Positions 1 to 7,048 of a stretch of DNA of 16,226 nt are shown piece by piece. A program made the translations under genes and the position numbers. The notes beneath the pieces were generated by a model. That model did not search any database. It worked only from the letters and a program-made list of their open reading frames with translations, and was not told where the DNA came from. Each line of letters opens with the position of its first letter. Position 1 is the stretch's first letter. The stretch is from assembly GCA_038750655.1 (NCBI GenBank), contig JBCDGZ010000156.1, positions 1 through 16,226 of the forward strand, given 5' to 3'. The stretch is from JBCDGZ01 sp038750655. GTDB lineage: Bacteria; Bacteroidota; Bacteroidia; Chitinophagales; Saprospiraceae.

Positions 1-2030
1 CAAAGCGCGGTGAAGTCTTCACATTCCAGGTCTGGAATCAACTTATCTTCAACATTGATTGAACCCCAGCAAGAGTTGCCAGTCTGAGAATCAGTTACCT
101 GTACATTGTAGCTCAAGCCAATGTTGGTTGCATCCAACAGGTTGTCTTCGGTGAACAAGCCATCACCATTCTTATCAATTGATACGCTATAGCGAGTATC
201 GTAGCAGCCGTAGGGGCCACCTTCCAGGATCAGATCAGCACCAACTACTGCGGCACAAGTCTCATCCAAAGAAATGTTTACATTATCATTACAGGCCAAT
301 GCAGTAATTGCATTCGGGAATTCTTGTATGGTAATGTTCTTAGAACACATTGTTGTAATTCCTTCAGGACCAGTGGCTTCGAAAGTCAGAGTGTACATAC
401 CTACCTCAAAGCAGTCGCCAGATTCAAGACCTGTGTTATCCGTCTGGACAACTTCAACATCTCTCAACTCTTGGTAAATCAAGCTACCGTTCCAAGTTCT
501 AGGAGTGAAGACACCACCAGCAAAAGGATTACCAGCGTTTACACCTCTACCAATACCAGCAACGATTTCGAGAACACCGTCATTGTAAGTGTTAGCACCA
601 TCAGTGTAGTCAATGCTACTGGTGTTATCAGATACGAAGATACCCTTACTTTCCCCTGGCATCAGGATGAAAGTATTGCCAACATCATAAGGAGTTGGGG
701 TATTTTGACCGAGAGAAATAACGTCATTAGCTGTACCAACTAGGGTCCATGCACCAGCATTCATTTCATTACCTACATAAGTAGTAGCAGTAGTAGTAAA
801 GTAAACAGAGATGTCTGGTGGTCCACCAAATGGCTCGATGTTACCTTCGTAAGAAATGATTTCTACAGGGAAAGCACTGAGGTTAGTGACATCAAACATG
901 TTTCCAGAAGCACCATTACCATCTGTGAAGATAGTAGAGAGAGTAGCATTCATGCCAACACCACCGCAGTTGTCTACACCTTGAATATTGAAATCGAGAA
1001 CTGCACAGCAATCACCTGGATCGAGTGTAACCAGAATGTCTTCACATCCCAGCAGTTCAGGTCCTTCGTTGTCGATTACAGTAACGTCTACAGAGCAGGT
1101 TACTGGGTTTCCGAAATCATCAGTTGTAGAGAACGTTACAGTTGTTGTACCTACAGGATAGATGTCCGCAGCACTTGTTGTGCCATTGTAATCGTTGATG
1201 ATAGGATTGTTACAAGCAGCAGCAACAGGAGCAGGATTAGCAAATGCACCACAAGTACCTGGGCTGTTGTTCAGTGTAATATCAGCTGGGCAAGTCAGTT
1301 CGCAAACTGCAGCACAAGCAAAAATTTGAAGGTGATCGATAGAAATGTCACTTTCAAAAGTACTAACAGCACCGTTTCCTTCGCTCATACAAACCTGAAC
1401 AGTAGGAGAAGTTCCCGCCAAAGCAGTTACATCGATGCTACCTTGTAGCCAAGGCTGGCAGTTTGCTGTCTGCTGTTGTCCAGAAACAGAAAATTCACTG
1501 GTACCGTTGATGAAGATTTCTAGCGTTCCGATATTATCTCCAAACATGTGATACCAAAAAGACATGGTATATGGAGTATTAAGATTCGGTGGGTTAGCCG
1601 CTGGGATTGGAATAGTAGCGGTCATACAGTGGGTCTCATTAATGAGAGTAGAGCTACCCTCCAAAAAGATGAATTCACCATCATTGGCACCACCATTACA
1701 ACCAGGCGTTGTTTCCGGTCCAGTACCACCAGAAGGCGTGTCTCCAGCTGTACTTACGGTCAGGTCATTGGTACCCGTAGTACCGGGGCCGGGAGGGGCA
1801 TCTTCAGTAAAAACACCGAAACCACCATCGAAGGTCTCGGTAAAAATAGCTACGGCAGAGGTTCCAGCGCCGCAGGTCTGAGCAGCTGGTGCATCAGGGA
1901 AACCCGGAGTCGGCGTACACTGGTTAGGCGCCGTACAGGTCTGTCCCATCAGTGTCGTCTGCCCGAACAAACAAGCAAGCAGTACGCACAGAGTCAGCTG
2001 CAACTTTTTTAAGTAATTAATTTTTTCCAT
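1..2030 (-). CDS. Large secreted cysteine-rich HYR-domain surface protein (5' part only)
   Basis: An uninterrupted minus-strand frame runs from ATG at 2030-2028 to the left edge: 676 codons with no stop, so only the N-terminal part is present. Residues 1-30 are a signal peptide (MEKINYLKK, then hydrophobic LTLCVLLACLFG). Residues about 60-240 resemble a jelly-roll/MAM-like module (TETFDGGFG, FWYHMFGDNIGTLEIFINGT). Residues about 242-322 are an HYR domain (CPADITLNNSPGTCGAF, YPVGTTTVTFSTTDDFGNPV, CSVDVTVIDNEGPEL). Residues about 375-515 form a beta-rich Gly/Thr/Asn module. From about 577 a Cys-rich repeat typical of Saprospiria surface proteins begins (CNDNVNISLDETC, LEGGPYGCYD). Such proteins are usually very long, secreted by type IX secretion and possibly adhesive; the C-terminal sorting domain would lie outside. 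It follows the small gene ending at 2080 by 49 bases, so co-transcription is likely. Exact function is unknown. Confidence 0.88.
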   Translation of the reverse strand, partial: MEKINYLKKLQLTLCVLLACLFGQTTLMGQTCTAPNQCTPTPGFPDAPAAQTCGAGTSAVAIFTETFDGGFGVFTEDAPPGPGTTGTNDLTVSTAGDTPSGGTGPETTPGCNGGANDGEFIFLEGSSTLINETHCMTATIPIPAANPPNLNTPYTMSFWYHMFGDNIGTLEIFINGTSEFSVSGQQQTANCQPWLQGSIDVTALAGTSPTVQVCMSEGNGAVSTFESDISIDHLQIFACAAVCELTCPADITLNNSPGTCGAFANPAPVAAACNNPIINDYNGTTSAADIYPVGTTTVTFSTTDDFGNPVTCSVDVTVIDNEGPELLGCEDILVTLDPGDCCAVLDFNIQGVDNCGGVGMNATLSTIFTDGNGASGNMFDVTNLSAFPVEIISYEGNIEPFGGPPDISVYFTTTATTYVGNEMNAGAWTLVGTANDVISLGQNTPTPYDVGNTFILMPGESKGIFVSDNTSSIDYTDGANTYNDGVLEIVAGIGRGVNAGNPFAGGVFTPRTWNGSLIYQELRDVEVVQTDNTGLESGDCFEVGMYTLTFEATGPEGITTMCSKNITIQEFPNAITALACNDNVNISLDETCAAVVGADLILEGGPYGCYDTRYSVSIDKNGDGLFTEDNLLDATNIGLSYNVQVTDSQTGNSCWGSINVEDKLIPDLECEDFTAL

Positions 2031-2079
2031 GAGAATTTGTTTAACTCTTTTTTTAAAGGATTAAATAAGGTGCTAAGGC

Positions 2080-2505
2080 TTAATTTTCTAGCAGGTCAAC
2101 TAGATCATCAAAAGCTGAATCACCATAAGAACTGACAGGCTTCTGATTGAGGGTAAACTCATCAGTATCCCCTTTGTGGCCGTTAGGTCCCAAAGCGAAT
2201 TCACTAAAAGTGGCAATCAGTGCATCCTCTAAAGATTCACCGTTGAGTAGGGTTTCCCAAGTATGTACATACATATGGTACTTCCGCTCGGCTGTTTGGT
2301 AAGTGGTTGTCCCAGGAGTCAGGCTATTTAGAATAGTCTCCTGAACGGGAATTTCATTGTCCAGCACTGATTGGGCTTGGGCTTCCGACACAAGGGGCGG
2401 GAAGTATTGAGCCTGGGCATCAATGCTGAAAAGAAAGGCGGCTAAAAAGAAAAGCACTATCATACCGAAGTGCGACTTTCTTTTAGTCATGTTTGTTCTT
2501 TCCAT
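2080..2505 (-). CDS. Small secreted protein of unknown function
   Basis: I do not recognise the family. From ATG at 2505 the product is 141 residues. A second ATG 15 bases inside (2490) would give 136. An upstream ATG at 2610 would run through the likely promoter and is rejected. The 2505 start is preferred because its context (CTC ATG GAA A) matches that of the next gene. The N-terminus is a clear signal peptide (MTKRKSHFG, then IVLFFLAAFLFSIDAQAQ), giving a mature protein of about 108 residues beginning near YFPPLVSEAQAQ. The rest is probably helical and acidic, with no cysteines and no enzyme motif, and ends SAFDDLVDLLEN. It lies 49 bases upstream of the giant HYR protein on the same strand, so it may be a periplasmic or surface partner of it; that link is inference. 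Confidence 0.7.
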   Translation of the reverse strand: MERTNMTKRKSHFGMIVLFFLAAFLFSIDAQAQYFPPLVSEAQAQSVLDNEIPVQETILNSLTPGTTTYQTAERKYHMYVHTWETLLNGESLEDALIATFSEFALGPNGHKGDTDEFTLNQKPVSSYGDSAFDDLVDLLEN

Positions 2506-2541
2506 GAGATTTATCGATTTAAATTGTTGAGTAAATAGTTC

Positions 2542-2549
2542 CAAATCTA
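2542..2549 (-). promoter_or_regulatory. Bacteroidota -7 promoter element for the small secreted protein gene
   Basis: The minus strand reads TAGATTTG, an exact match to the Bacteroidota -7 consensus TAnnTTTG. It lies about 37 bases before the ATG at 2505, which implies a leader of roughly 30 bases. No good -33 TTTG lies 19-21 bases further upstream. A near-palindrome occupies that spacer (2557-2570). Confidence 0.5.
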
Positions 2550-2550
2550 T

Positions 2551-2866
2551 AGTCACACGCACCAGTGCGTATGAACTGTGAATGCCGTACTGATTTGAGG
2601 AGTACAGCAATTGTGGGCATAATAATGCCTTAACAAACTTTTTAAATCGATTTTGGGAATAATGCTTAAGGGGGATGAGCTAAACGAAGCTCACGTAATT
2701 AGGGAGTATAGTTAGGACAATTTTCGGTAGATAGATAAATATTCGTTAATTCTGGGATAAAGGTAAGAAGAATTCACGCCATTATGTATACCCTATTTAT
2801 GGTATATATGATGTGTGTATTTTTTTAATATGTGTAAATTGCAGGTATATTGGTCTCTAAAACAGG
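2551..2866. other. Non-coding stretch between the tRNA terminator and the secreted-protein promoter
   Basis: AT-rich DNA with no credible ORF. It holds the ACGCAC-CA-GTGCGT near-palindrome (2557-2570), a small hairpin GGCAT-AATA-ATGCC (2616-2629), and otherwise nothing I can assign. The part beyond about 2630 looks like ordinary spacer upstream of the minus-strand transcription unit. Confidence 0.5.
2557..2570. promoter_or_regulatory. Near-palindrome in promoter spacer, candidate operator
   Basis: ACGCAC-CA-GTGCGT: two perfect 6-base inverted arms separated by 2 bases. It sits immediately upstream of the -7 element at 2542-2549 on the minus strand, between the positions where -7 and -33 would lie, where a bound regulator would affect initiation. 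No family can be assigned from the sequence. Confidence 0.35.
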
Positions 2867-2894
2867 AACAGCCGACCCCTAAGAATCGGCTGTT
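2867..2894 (-). terminator. Hairpin terminator behind tRNA-His
   Basis: Perfect 9-base-pair inverted repeat AACAGCCGA / TCGGCTGTT with a 10-base loop. Read on the minus strand it starts one base after the tRNA 3' end and is followed by CCTGTTTTAG, a modest T-run. Position and strength of the stem fit a factor-independent terminator or a 3' processing boundary. Confidence 0.65.
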
Positions 2895-2895
2895 G

Positions 2896-2970
2896 GGTGA
2901 AAGACGGGATTTGAACCCGCGGCCTCTGGAACCACAATCCAGCGCTCTAACCAACTGAGCTACAATCACC
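2896..2970 (-). tRNA. tRNA-His (anticodon GUG)
   Basis: A 75-base cloverleaf on the minus strand: the extra G(-1) typical of histidine tRNAs, acceptor GTGATTG, D-arm GCTC...GAGC, anticodon arm CTGGA-TTGTGGT-TCCAG with anticodon GTG at plus positions 2933-2935, and T-arm GCGGG-TTCAAAT-CCCGT. G(-1) pairs with C73. CCA is not encoded; the next bases are CAA. Oddity: the acceptor 3' strand CTTTCAC leaves U5-U68 and U6-U67 unpaired, two adjacent mismatches flanked by good pairs. All other stems are sound, so this is called as functional. Confidence 0.93.
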
Positions 2971-3009
2971 AAAAATCAAGGAACGGTTGTCCTTTTTATT
3001 AAAGCGATG

Positions 3010-3041
3010 CAAATATAAGATAAGTTCCGTAAGTCCTACAA
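3010..3041 (-). promoter_or_regulatory. Promoter of tRNA-His
   Basis: The minus strand has TATATTTG (3017-3010), an exact TAnnTTTG -7 element, with TTG at 3041-3039 separated by 21 bases, matching Bacteroidota -33/-7 spacing. The predicted start is about 30 bases before the tRNA 5' end, so the tRNA is transcribed separately from the lipoprotein gene upstream. Confidence 0.6.
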
Positions 3042-3077
3042 CTTTTTCTTGAAAAAATATACCGCTCTGGGCTGGGC

Positions 3078-3881
3078 TTATTCCGCCGGATCCGCCTTGA
3101 GAGTAAATTTACGAGTAACCGGGTTGAGTGGCACATCGGCTACCTTGCCTTCCTTGTCTAAAAGGGTCAATTTCACCGTATTCTCGCCCATTGGTAGCCC
3201 TTCGATGTAGTATGGTTGCCATTCAGTGATCACGTGCTCCTCGCCGTTGATCTCTGCTTTAATGCTGTAGGCATCTTTACCCAGGGTCGCATTGACTAGG
3301 TAAAAATCGAGCATAACATCCTTGGTATCTTGAGCGCCGACGTAGGTGCCCTTCGGGCGGCTATAGAAAAGCATAGGACCTTCTATGGCTTTGCGATCGC
3401 TGATGTTTTGATTGGTGACGGTGACTTGTTGGGCGACATGGGCCTGCGGCGTTTTGATGCTTTCGTGGTAAGAGCGACTGAGAAAGGCCAAGATGTAGTG
3501 ATCGCCATCGGCGACTTCCACATCGTTGAACTCGGCGGTGTAGCGGGCATTGTAGGGTTCATTATCGATAATCAAGTGAATGTGTTGGCCTTTTCCGGAG
3601 TTAGCGCACATCTTTTGGGCGGCATCGGGAGTCTGATCACCCAGCTTGTAGTCGGTACCCGTGACGCCGAAGCTCCAAGCGCCGTCCTTGAGGTTCATCT
3701 CGCCGATATTGGCATCGGGGTAGGGTTGGGAAGGGGTGAAAGCGCGGATTTGGTATTTCTTGGCCGCTGGTGCGGGGGCCTGCTCCTCCGCCGGAGCTTT
3801 CTGGGCCGCCTTATCTTCACCAGAGGATTGACAGGCGCTAAAGACCAGAAGTAGAGAACATAAAACCAGAAAAAATCTCAT
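3078..3881 (-). CDS. Lipoprotein of unknown function
   Basis: 267 residues from ATG at 3881. The N-terminus is a lipoprotein signal, with a hydrophobic stretch ending in the lipobox LVFSAC, so Cys17 should be lipidated. A charged/Ala-Pro linker follows to about residue 41 (EEQAPAPAAKK). The remainder looks like a beta-rich periplasmic domain with a distinctive GKGQHIHLIIDNEPYNA stretch near residue 100, an RSYHESIKTPQAH segment, and an immunoglobulin-like tail (INGEEHVITEW). The paired histidines could bind a metal, but no established motif is recognised. It is divergently placed from the copper-type ATPase gene (157 bases between starts), hinting at a shared metal theme; that is inference only. 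No clear promoter element was found. Confidence 0.85.
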   Translation of the reverse strand: MRFFLVLCSLLLVFSACQSSGEDKAAQKAPAEEQAPAPAAKKYQIRAFTPSQPYPDANIGEMNLKDGAWSFGVTGTDYKLGDQTPDAAQKMCANSGKGQHIHLIIDNEPYNARYTAEFNDVEVADGDHYILAFLSRSYHESIKTPQAHVAQQVTVTNQNISDRKAIEGPMLFYSRPKGTYVGAQDTKDVMLDFYLVNATLGKDAYSIKAEINGEEHVITEWQPYYIEGLPMGENTVKLTLLDKEGKVADVPLNPVTRKFTLKADPAE

Positions 3882-4038
3882 AAGGATATGATTTAAATGA
3901 TTGGAAAAAGGAATGAGTTTGTAACCTAATAGTTGCTTTAATTGTTGATTTTATAGTAAATTATCGCTTCAAGATATTGCAATTATTTATTATATACTGC
4001 AAGGTAAGCATTGTTTGTAGGATTATAAAAATACTCTG

Positions 4039-6225
4039 ATGGAAAATAAAACGGTGGAACTTCGGGTCGAGGGAATGAACTGCGCCAACTGTGCAGCTAG
4101 TCTTAATCGTTTTTTGGAGAAAAAGGGACTGAGAGAGATCGATGTCAACTTTGCGACCTGTGAGGTGCGTTTCGAAGCCAATGATCAATCGCTACCCCTG
4201 ACCGAGGTCAAAAGAGGGATTTCTCAGTTGGGCTTTCAGGTGGTGGCGGACAATTTGACCCCAAAAGATACCTCAGAACAGGCATCCGATCATGTACATC
4301 ACCATGACCACGGGCATCACCATCATGGGCACGCCGGAGGCTGGTCGGAAGAGCAACGCCTTTGGTTTTGCATCTTGTTTACTGCCCCTTTGTTAATTCA
4401 TCATCTATTAATGACGGTGGGCAGTGGCCTGCCTTATTTTGAGTTGTTTTGGGTGCAAATGGTTGTTTGTCTTCCCGTTTTTGTCGTCGGAGGCTATTAT
4501 TTTGGTAAAAGTGCCTTGAATTCACTGAAGGTGGGGATGCCGAATATGGACGTACTAATCTTTATTGGGGGAACTTCTGCCTTCATATACAGTATCGCTG
4601 GGGTGTGGCTAAATGAGTACAACTATATATTTTTTGAAACCAGTGCCATGATCTTCACGCTGGTTTTGCTGGGAAACTGGATCGAGCATCGGGCGGTACA
4701 GCAAACGACGACGGCTATTGATGAGCTAAGTAGCCTCGGAGCAGAGCGCGCCAATAGAATAGGAGTGGATGGACAGCTGCAATCCGTACCTATTGAAGCC
4801 TTGAGGGTGGGGGATATTGTTCAGGTCAACGAAGGCGATCAAATTCCGGCAGATGGGCGGCTGCTCCATGGGCAGGTGACAATTGATGAATCGATGCTGA
4901 CAGGAGAGAGTTTGCCGGTGGAGAAATCTACAGGGGATGATTTGGTTGGCGCCTCAGTGGTCCGCAGTGGTTCGCTGCAATTGGAAGTAACGGCTACAGG
5001 GAAAGATACCGTATTAGGTAGAATGATTGAACTGGTGAAGACTGCACAGCGAGAAAAGCCTTCCATCCAGCGTTTAGCCGATCGCATTAGTGCGATTTTT
5101 GTGCCAGCGGTGCTCAGTATTGCTGCTTTGACCTTTATCATTGCTTACTTTGGCTTTAGTCTGTCTTTCCAGCAGGCATTGATGAATAGCATCGCGGTAC
5201 TGGTGATTTCCTGCCCCTGTGCAATGGGGCTGGCGACGCCAACGGCCGTGATGGTGGGAGTAGGGCGAGTGGTCAAGCAGGGCATCCTCATCAAAGGTGG
5301 CCAGACCTTGGAAACTTTTGCGGGCATTCAGAATATCGTTTTTGATAAAACAGGGACCCTAACGACTGGTAAGTTCAAGATTAAGTCCATTGATAGTCGA
5401 GGAAATGATCCTCAACATATCCGTAATCTCGTTTATGCCTTAGAGAAACATTCTTCCCATCCTATTGCGCAGTCCTTGTTAGCCGAGCTGGAAAAATCGC
5501 AAAGGGGAGACTTGAAGACGGTTTTTTCTTCTGTCAAAGAACTTAAAGGGCGCGGTGTTACCGCAATTGATAGTCACAATCACCGCTACACCCTGGGCTC
5601 CTATGCCACAGCAAGTGATCTTACAGCGGATAATACCCATCAGGTTTACCTTCGCCGAGATGATGAGCTTTTAGCTACAATTGACCTCAGTGATGAATTG
5701 AGGCCGGATACACTGGCGACTATCGACTATATGCGCGCTGAAGGCGTGAAGCCCATCTTGTTAAGTGGAGACCGGAAAGAAAAAGTCGAGGAGGTTGCTC
5801 GGCAGTTGGGCATCGAAGACTATCATGCAGCGCAGTTGCCAGAGCAAAAGTTGAAGCTCATCGAGCAATTAAGCACGGAGGCGCCTACGGCTATGGTTGG
5901 TGATGGCATTAATGACGCCCCCGCGCTGGCCCGGGCAACCATAGGGGTTTCCCTCGGCGATGCCTCCAACTCCGCCATCCGCTCCGCACAGATTGTTCTA
6001 CTGAATGGACAGCTTCGCCAGCTGCCGAAGGCCCTGGCCATCAGCAAGCACACCTTGTTAACCATCAAACAAAACCTCTTCTGGGCCTTTGCCTACAACA
6101 TCATCGCCATTCCCGTCGCCGCACTAGGCTTTCTTAACCCCATGTGGGGCGCATTATTCATGGCCATCTCGGATACCGTAGTGATCGGTAATTCTCTGCG
6201 CTTGAAACGTAAGAAAATTCGCTGA
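4039..6225 (+). CDS. copA: Copper-type heavy-metal translocating P1B ATPase
   Basis: 728 residues, normal length for the family; a cytoplasmic-membrane ATP-driven metal exporter. Order of features: one N-terminal HMA domain with GMNCANC (C15, C18); a His-rich linker, residues 85-98 (HVHHHDHGHHHHGH); membrane helices; actuator loop TGES (288-291); the transport-site CPC in TM6 (C392-P393-C394); phosphorylation motif DKTGT (D436); the P1B SSHP motif (H474-P475); ATP hinge GDGINDAP (621-628); and late-helix residues Y686-N687 and MAISD (708-712). CPC plus YN favours Cu(I). The usual MxxSS of copper pumps reads MxxSD, a variation I believe occurs in other Bacteroidota pumps. The His-rich linker may broaden metal binding. 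The gene is divergent from the lipoprotein and ends one base from the convergent gene at 6227. The symbol is by family; silver or another soft metal is possible. Confidence 0.93.
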   Translation: MENKTVELRVEGMNCANCAASLNRFLEKKGLREIDVNFATCEVRFEANDQSLPLTEVKRGISQLGFQVVADNLTPKDTSEQASDHVHHHDHGHHHHGHAGGWSEEQRLWFCILFTAPLLIHHLLMTVGSGLPYFELFWVQMVVCLPVFVVGGYYFGKSALNSLKVGMPNMDVLIFIGGTSAFIYSIAGVWLNEYNYIFFETSAMIFTLVLLGNWIEHRAVQQTTTAIDELSSLGAERANRIGVDGQLQSVPIEALRVGDIVQVNEGDQIPADGRLLHGQVTIDESMLTGESLPVEKSTGDDLVGASVVRSGSLQLEVTATGKDTVLGRMIELVKTAQREKPSIQRLADRISAIFVPAVLSIAALTFIIAYFGFSLSFQQALMNSIAVLVISCPCAMGLATPTAVMVGVGRVVKQGILIKGGQTLETFAGIQNIVFDKTGTLTTGKFKIKSIDSRGNDPQHIRNLVYALEKHSSHPIAQSLLAELEKSQRGDLKTVFSSVKELKGRGVTAIDSHNHRYTLGSYATASDLTADNTHQVYLRRDDELLATIDLSDELRPDTLATIDYMRAEGVKPILLSGDRKEKVEEVARQLGIEDYHAAQLPEQKLKLIEQLSTEAPTAMVGDGINDAPALARATIGVSLGDASNSAIRSAQIVLLNGQLRQLPKALAISKHTLLTIKQNLFWAFAYNIIAIPVAALGFLNPMWGALFMAISDTVVIGNSLRLKRKKIR

Positions 6226-6226
6226 A

Positions 6227-6529
6227 TCATTGAAAAGCAGCAACGAGTAAAAGTACGATCCAGAGATAGAGTAGGGCGAAAATCCCCGCCTGACGCATTA
6301 AGGCGTAATTCTTCTTAACCCATCCTACAATCAGCGCAATCAAAGGAATGACAAAAATGGCAATGATAAATGTGACAATTAGTACAGTTGGATCAGCTCC
6401 ACCCGAATAACCATGTGCGCTGTAACTGCCTGGTAAATTGAGGATAAAGACAATGCCCAAAAGGACGCAGCCCAAGTAGTATTTCCAGAAATTGGAAGAT
6501 TTTTTCTCCTTAGTATTTTCGTTTTCCAT
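6227..6529 (-). CDS. Small three-helix membrane protein, paralogue of its upstream neighbour
   Basis: 100 residues. A charged N-terminus (MENENTKEKKSS) is followed by FWKYYLGCVLLGIVFIL and two further hydrophobic segments (about residues 48-69 and 80-98), giving about three membrane helices. A GYSGGADP loop lies between the first two. No catalytic motif is evident and the family is not recognised. It shares FWxYYLG and the later KKxxxLxxQAxI pattern with the gene ending at 6542, suggesting tandem duplication. It starts 12 bases after that gene, so they form one operon. Its stop is one base from the copA stop, leaving no room for a terminator between the convergent genes. Confidence 0.78.
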   Translation of the reverse strand: MENENTKEKKSSNFWKYYLGCVLLGIVFILNLPGSYSAHGYSGGADPTVLIVTFIIAIFVIPLIALIVGWVKKNYALMRQAGIFALLYLWIVLLLVAAFQ

Positions 6530-6541
6530 CGTTTGTTGTGT

Positions 6542-6871
6542 TTAGTAGCTACTAGTCATCATGCCTATAATGAAAAGCACCAAAATCAATTGTGCAATGA
6601 ACAGTATCGCAGCCTGTGACTTCAGCTTTTCCTTCTTCGCTACCATCCCATGGATGATCATAGCAATTAAAAAGAGATTCATAAAAACTCGGGAACCGAT
6701 CAATATGATGCCGAAACCAAGGGCATTGAGCGGACCGTCCGGGCCAGCACTGCTATTCATTACGGCAATACCAAGAAAGAAAACGAGGATTTCTAATCCC
6801 AGATAATAAAGCCAAAAATAGGACTGCTCTGCTTCGGGAGAAGAAGAGGTTTGCTGTTGATCATCTTGCAT
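6542..6871 (-). CDS. Small three-helix membrane protein, first of a tandem pair
   Basis: 109 residues. A polar N-terminal tail rich in Gln, Ser and Glu precedes SYFWLYYLGLEILVFFLG, a second helix near residues 52-72 (GFGIILIGSRVFMNLFLIAM) and a third at the C-terminus (ILFIAQLILVLFIIGMM), joined by a basic MVAKKEKLKSQA loop. No known family or active site is recognised. The spacing of FW-YYLG and K-K-x3-L-x2-QA-I matches the downstream gene, so the pair probably arose by duplication. Its start faces the persulfide-dioxygenase-like gene across a 177-base divergent region that contains a Crp/Fnr-like site, so shared regulation is possible. Confidence 0.78.
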   Translation of the reverse strand: MQDDQQQTSSSPEAEQSYFWLYYLGLEILVFFLGIAVMNSSAGPDGPLNALGFGIILIGSRVFMNLFLIAMIIHGMVAKKEKLKSQAAILFIAQLILVLFIIGMMTSSY

Positions 6872-6968
6872 ATCAAGTTTCCCTTTTGCGCCTTAAATCC
6901 GGTAATAAGGTAGCAATTTACTAGCCAAAAAATAGCATTTTTGACCATTTGTGAAAATCATAAGCTAT

Positions 6969-6984
6969 TGTGATTTGTGTCACT
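6969..6984. promoter_or_regulatory. Crp/Fnr-type palindrome upstream of the persulfide-dioxygenase gene
   Basis: TGTGA-TTTGTG-TCACT matches the classic Crp-type TGTGA-N6-TCACA at nine of ten defined bases. Its centre (6976.5) lies about 41 bases before the start expected from the -7 element at 7006-7013, the class II activator position, and no -33 element is present. A Crp/Fnr regulator is encoded at 12545-13189. Which regulator binds is inference. Confidence 0.5.
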
Positions 6985-7005
6985 GAACAAAGTAATCGAC
7001 TGTAC

Positions 7006-7013
7006 TATCTTTG
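7006..7013 (+). promoter_or_regulatory. -7 promoter element of the sulfur operon
   Basis: TATCTTTG, an exact TAnnTTTG match, 35 bases before the ATG at 7049. No TTG/TTTG occurs 17-23 bases upstream; instead the Crp/Fnr-like palindrome covers that side, suggesting activator-dependent initiation. Confidence 0.55.
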
Positions 7014-7048
7014 TGCTATCATAGTTAATCAACTCAAAAGTCAATATA

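Noticed and set aside
324..2012. Plus-strand open frames (324-743, 981-1448, 1548-2012)
   Set aside because: They lie antisense to the continuous minus-strand HYR protein frame and translate to low-complexity Ser/Thr/Arg-rich peptides with no domain; the minus frame has a signal peptide and recognisable modules.
3041..3056. TTTTTC-TT-GAAAAA as terminator of the lipoprotein gene
   Set aside because: A two-base loop cannot form a stable hairpin, the stem is all A/T except one pair, and the -33 element of the tRNA promoter abuts it.
3330..3854. Plus-strand 174-codon frame
   Set aside because: Antisense shadow of the lipoprotein gene, whose lipobox and codon pattern are clear.
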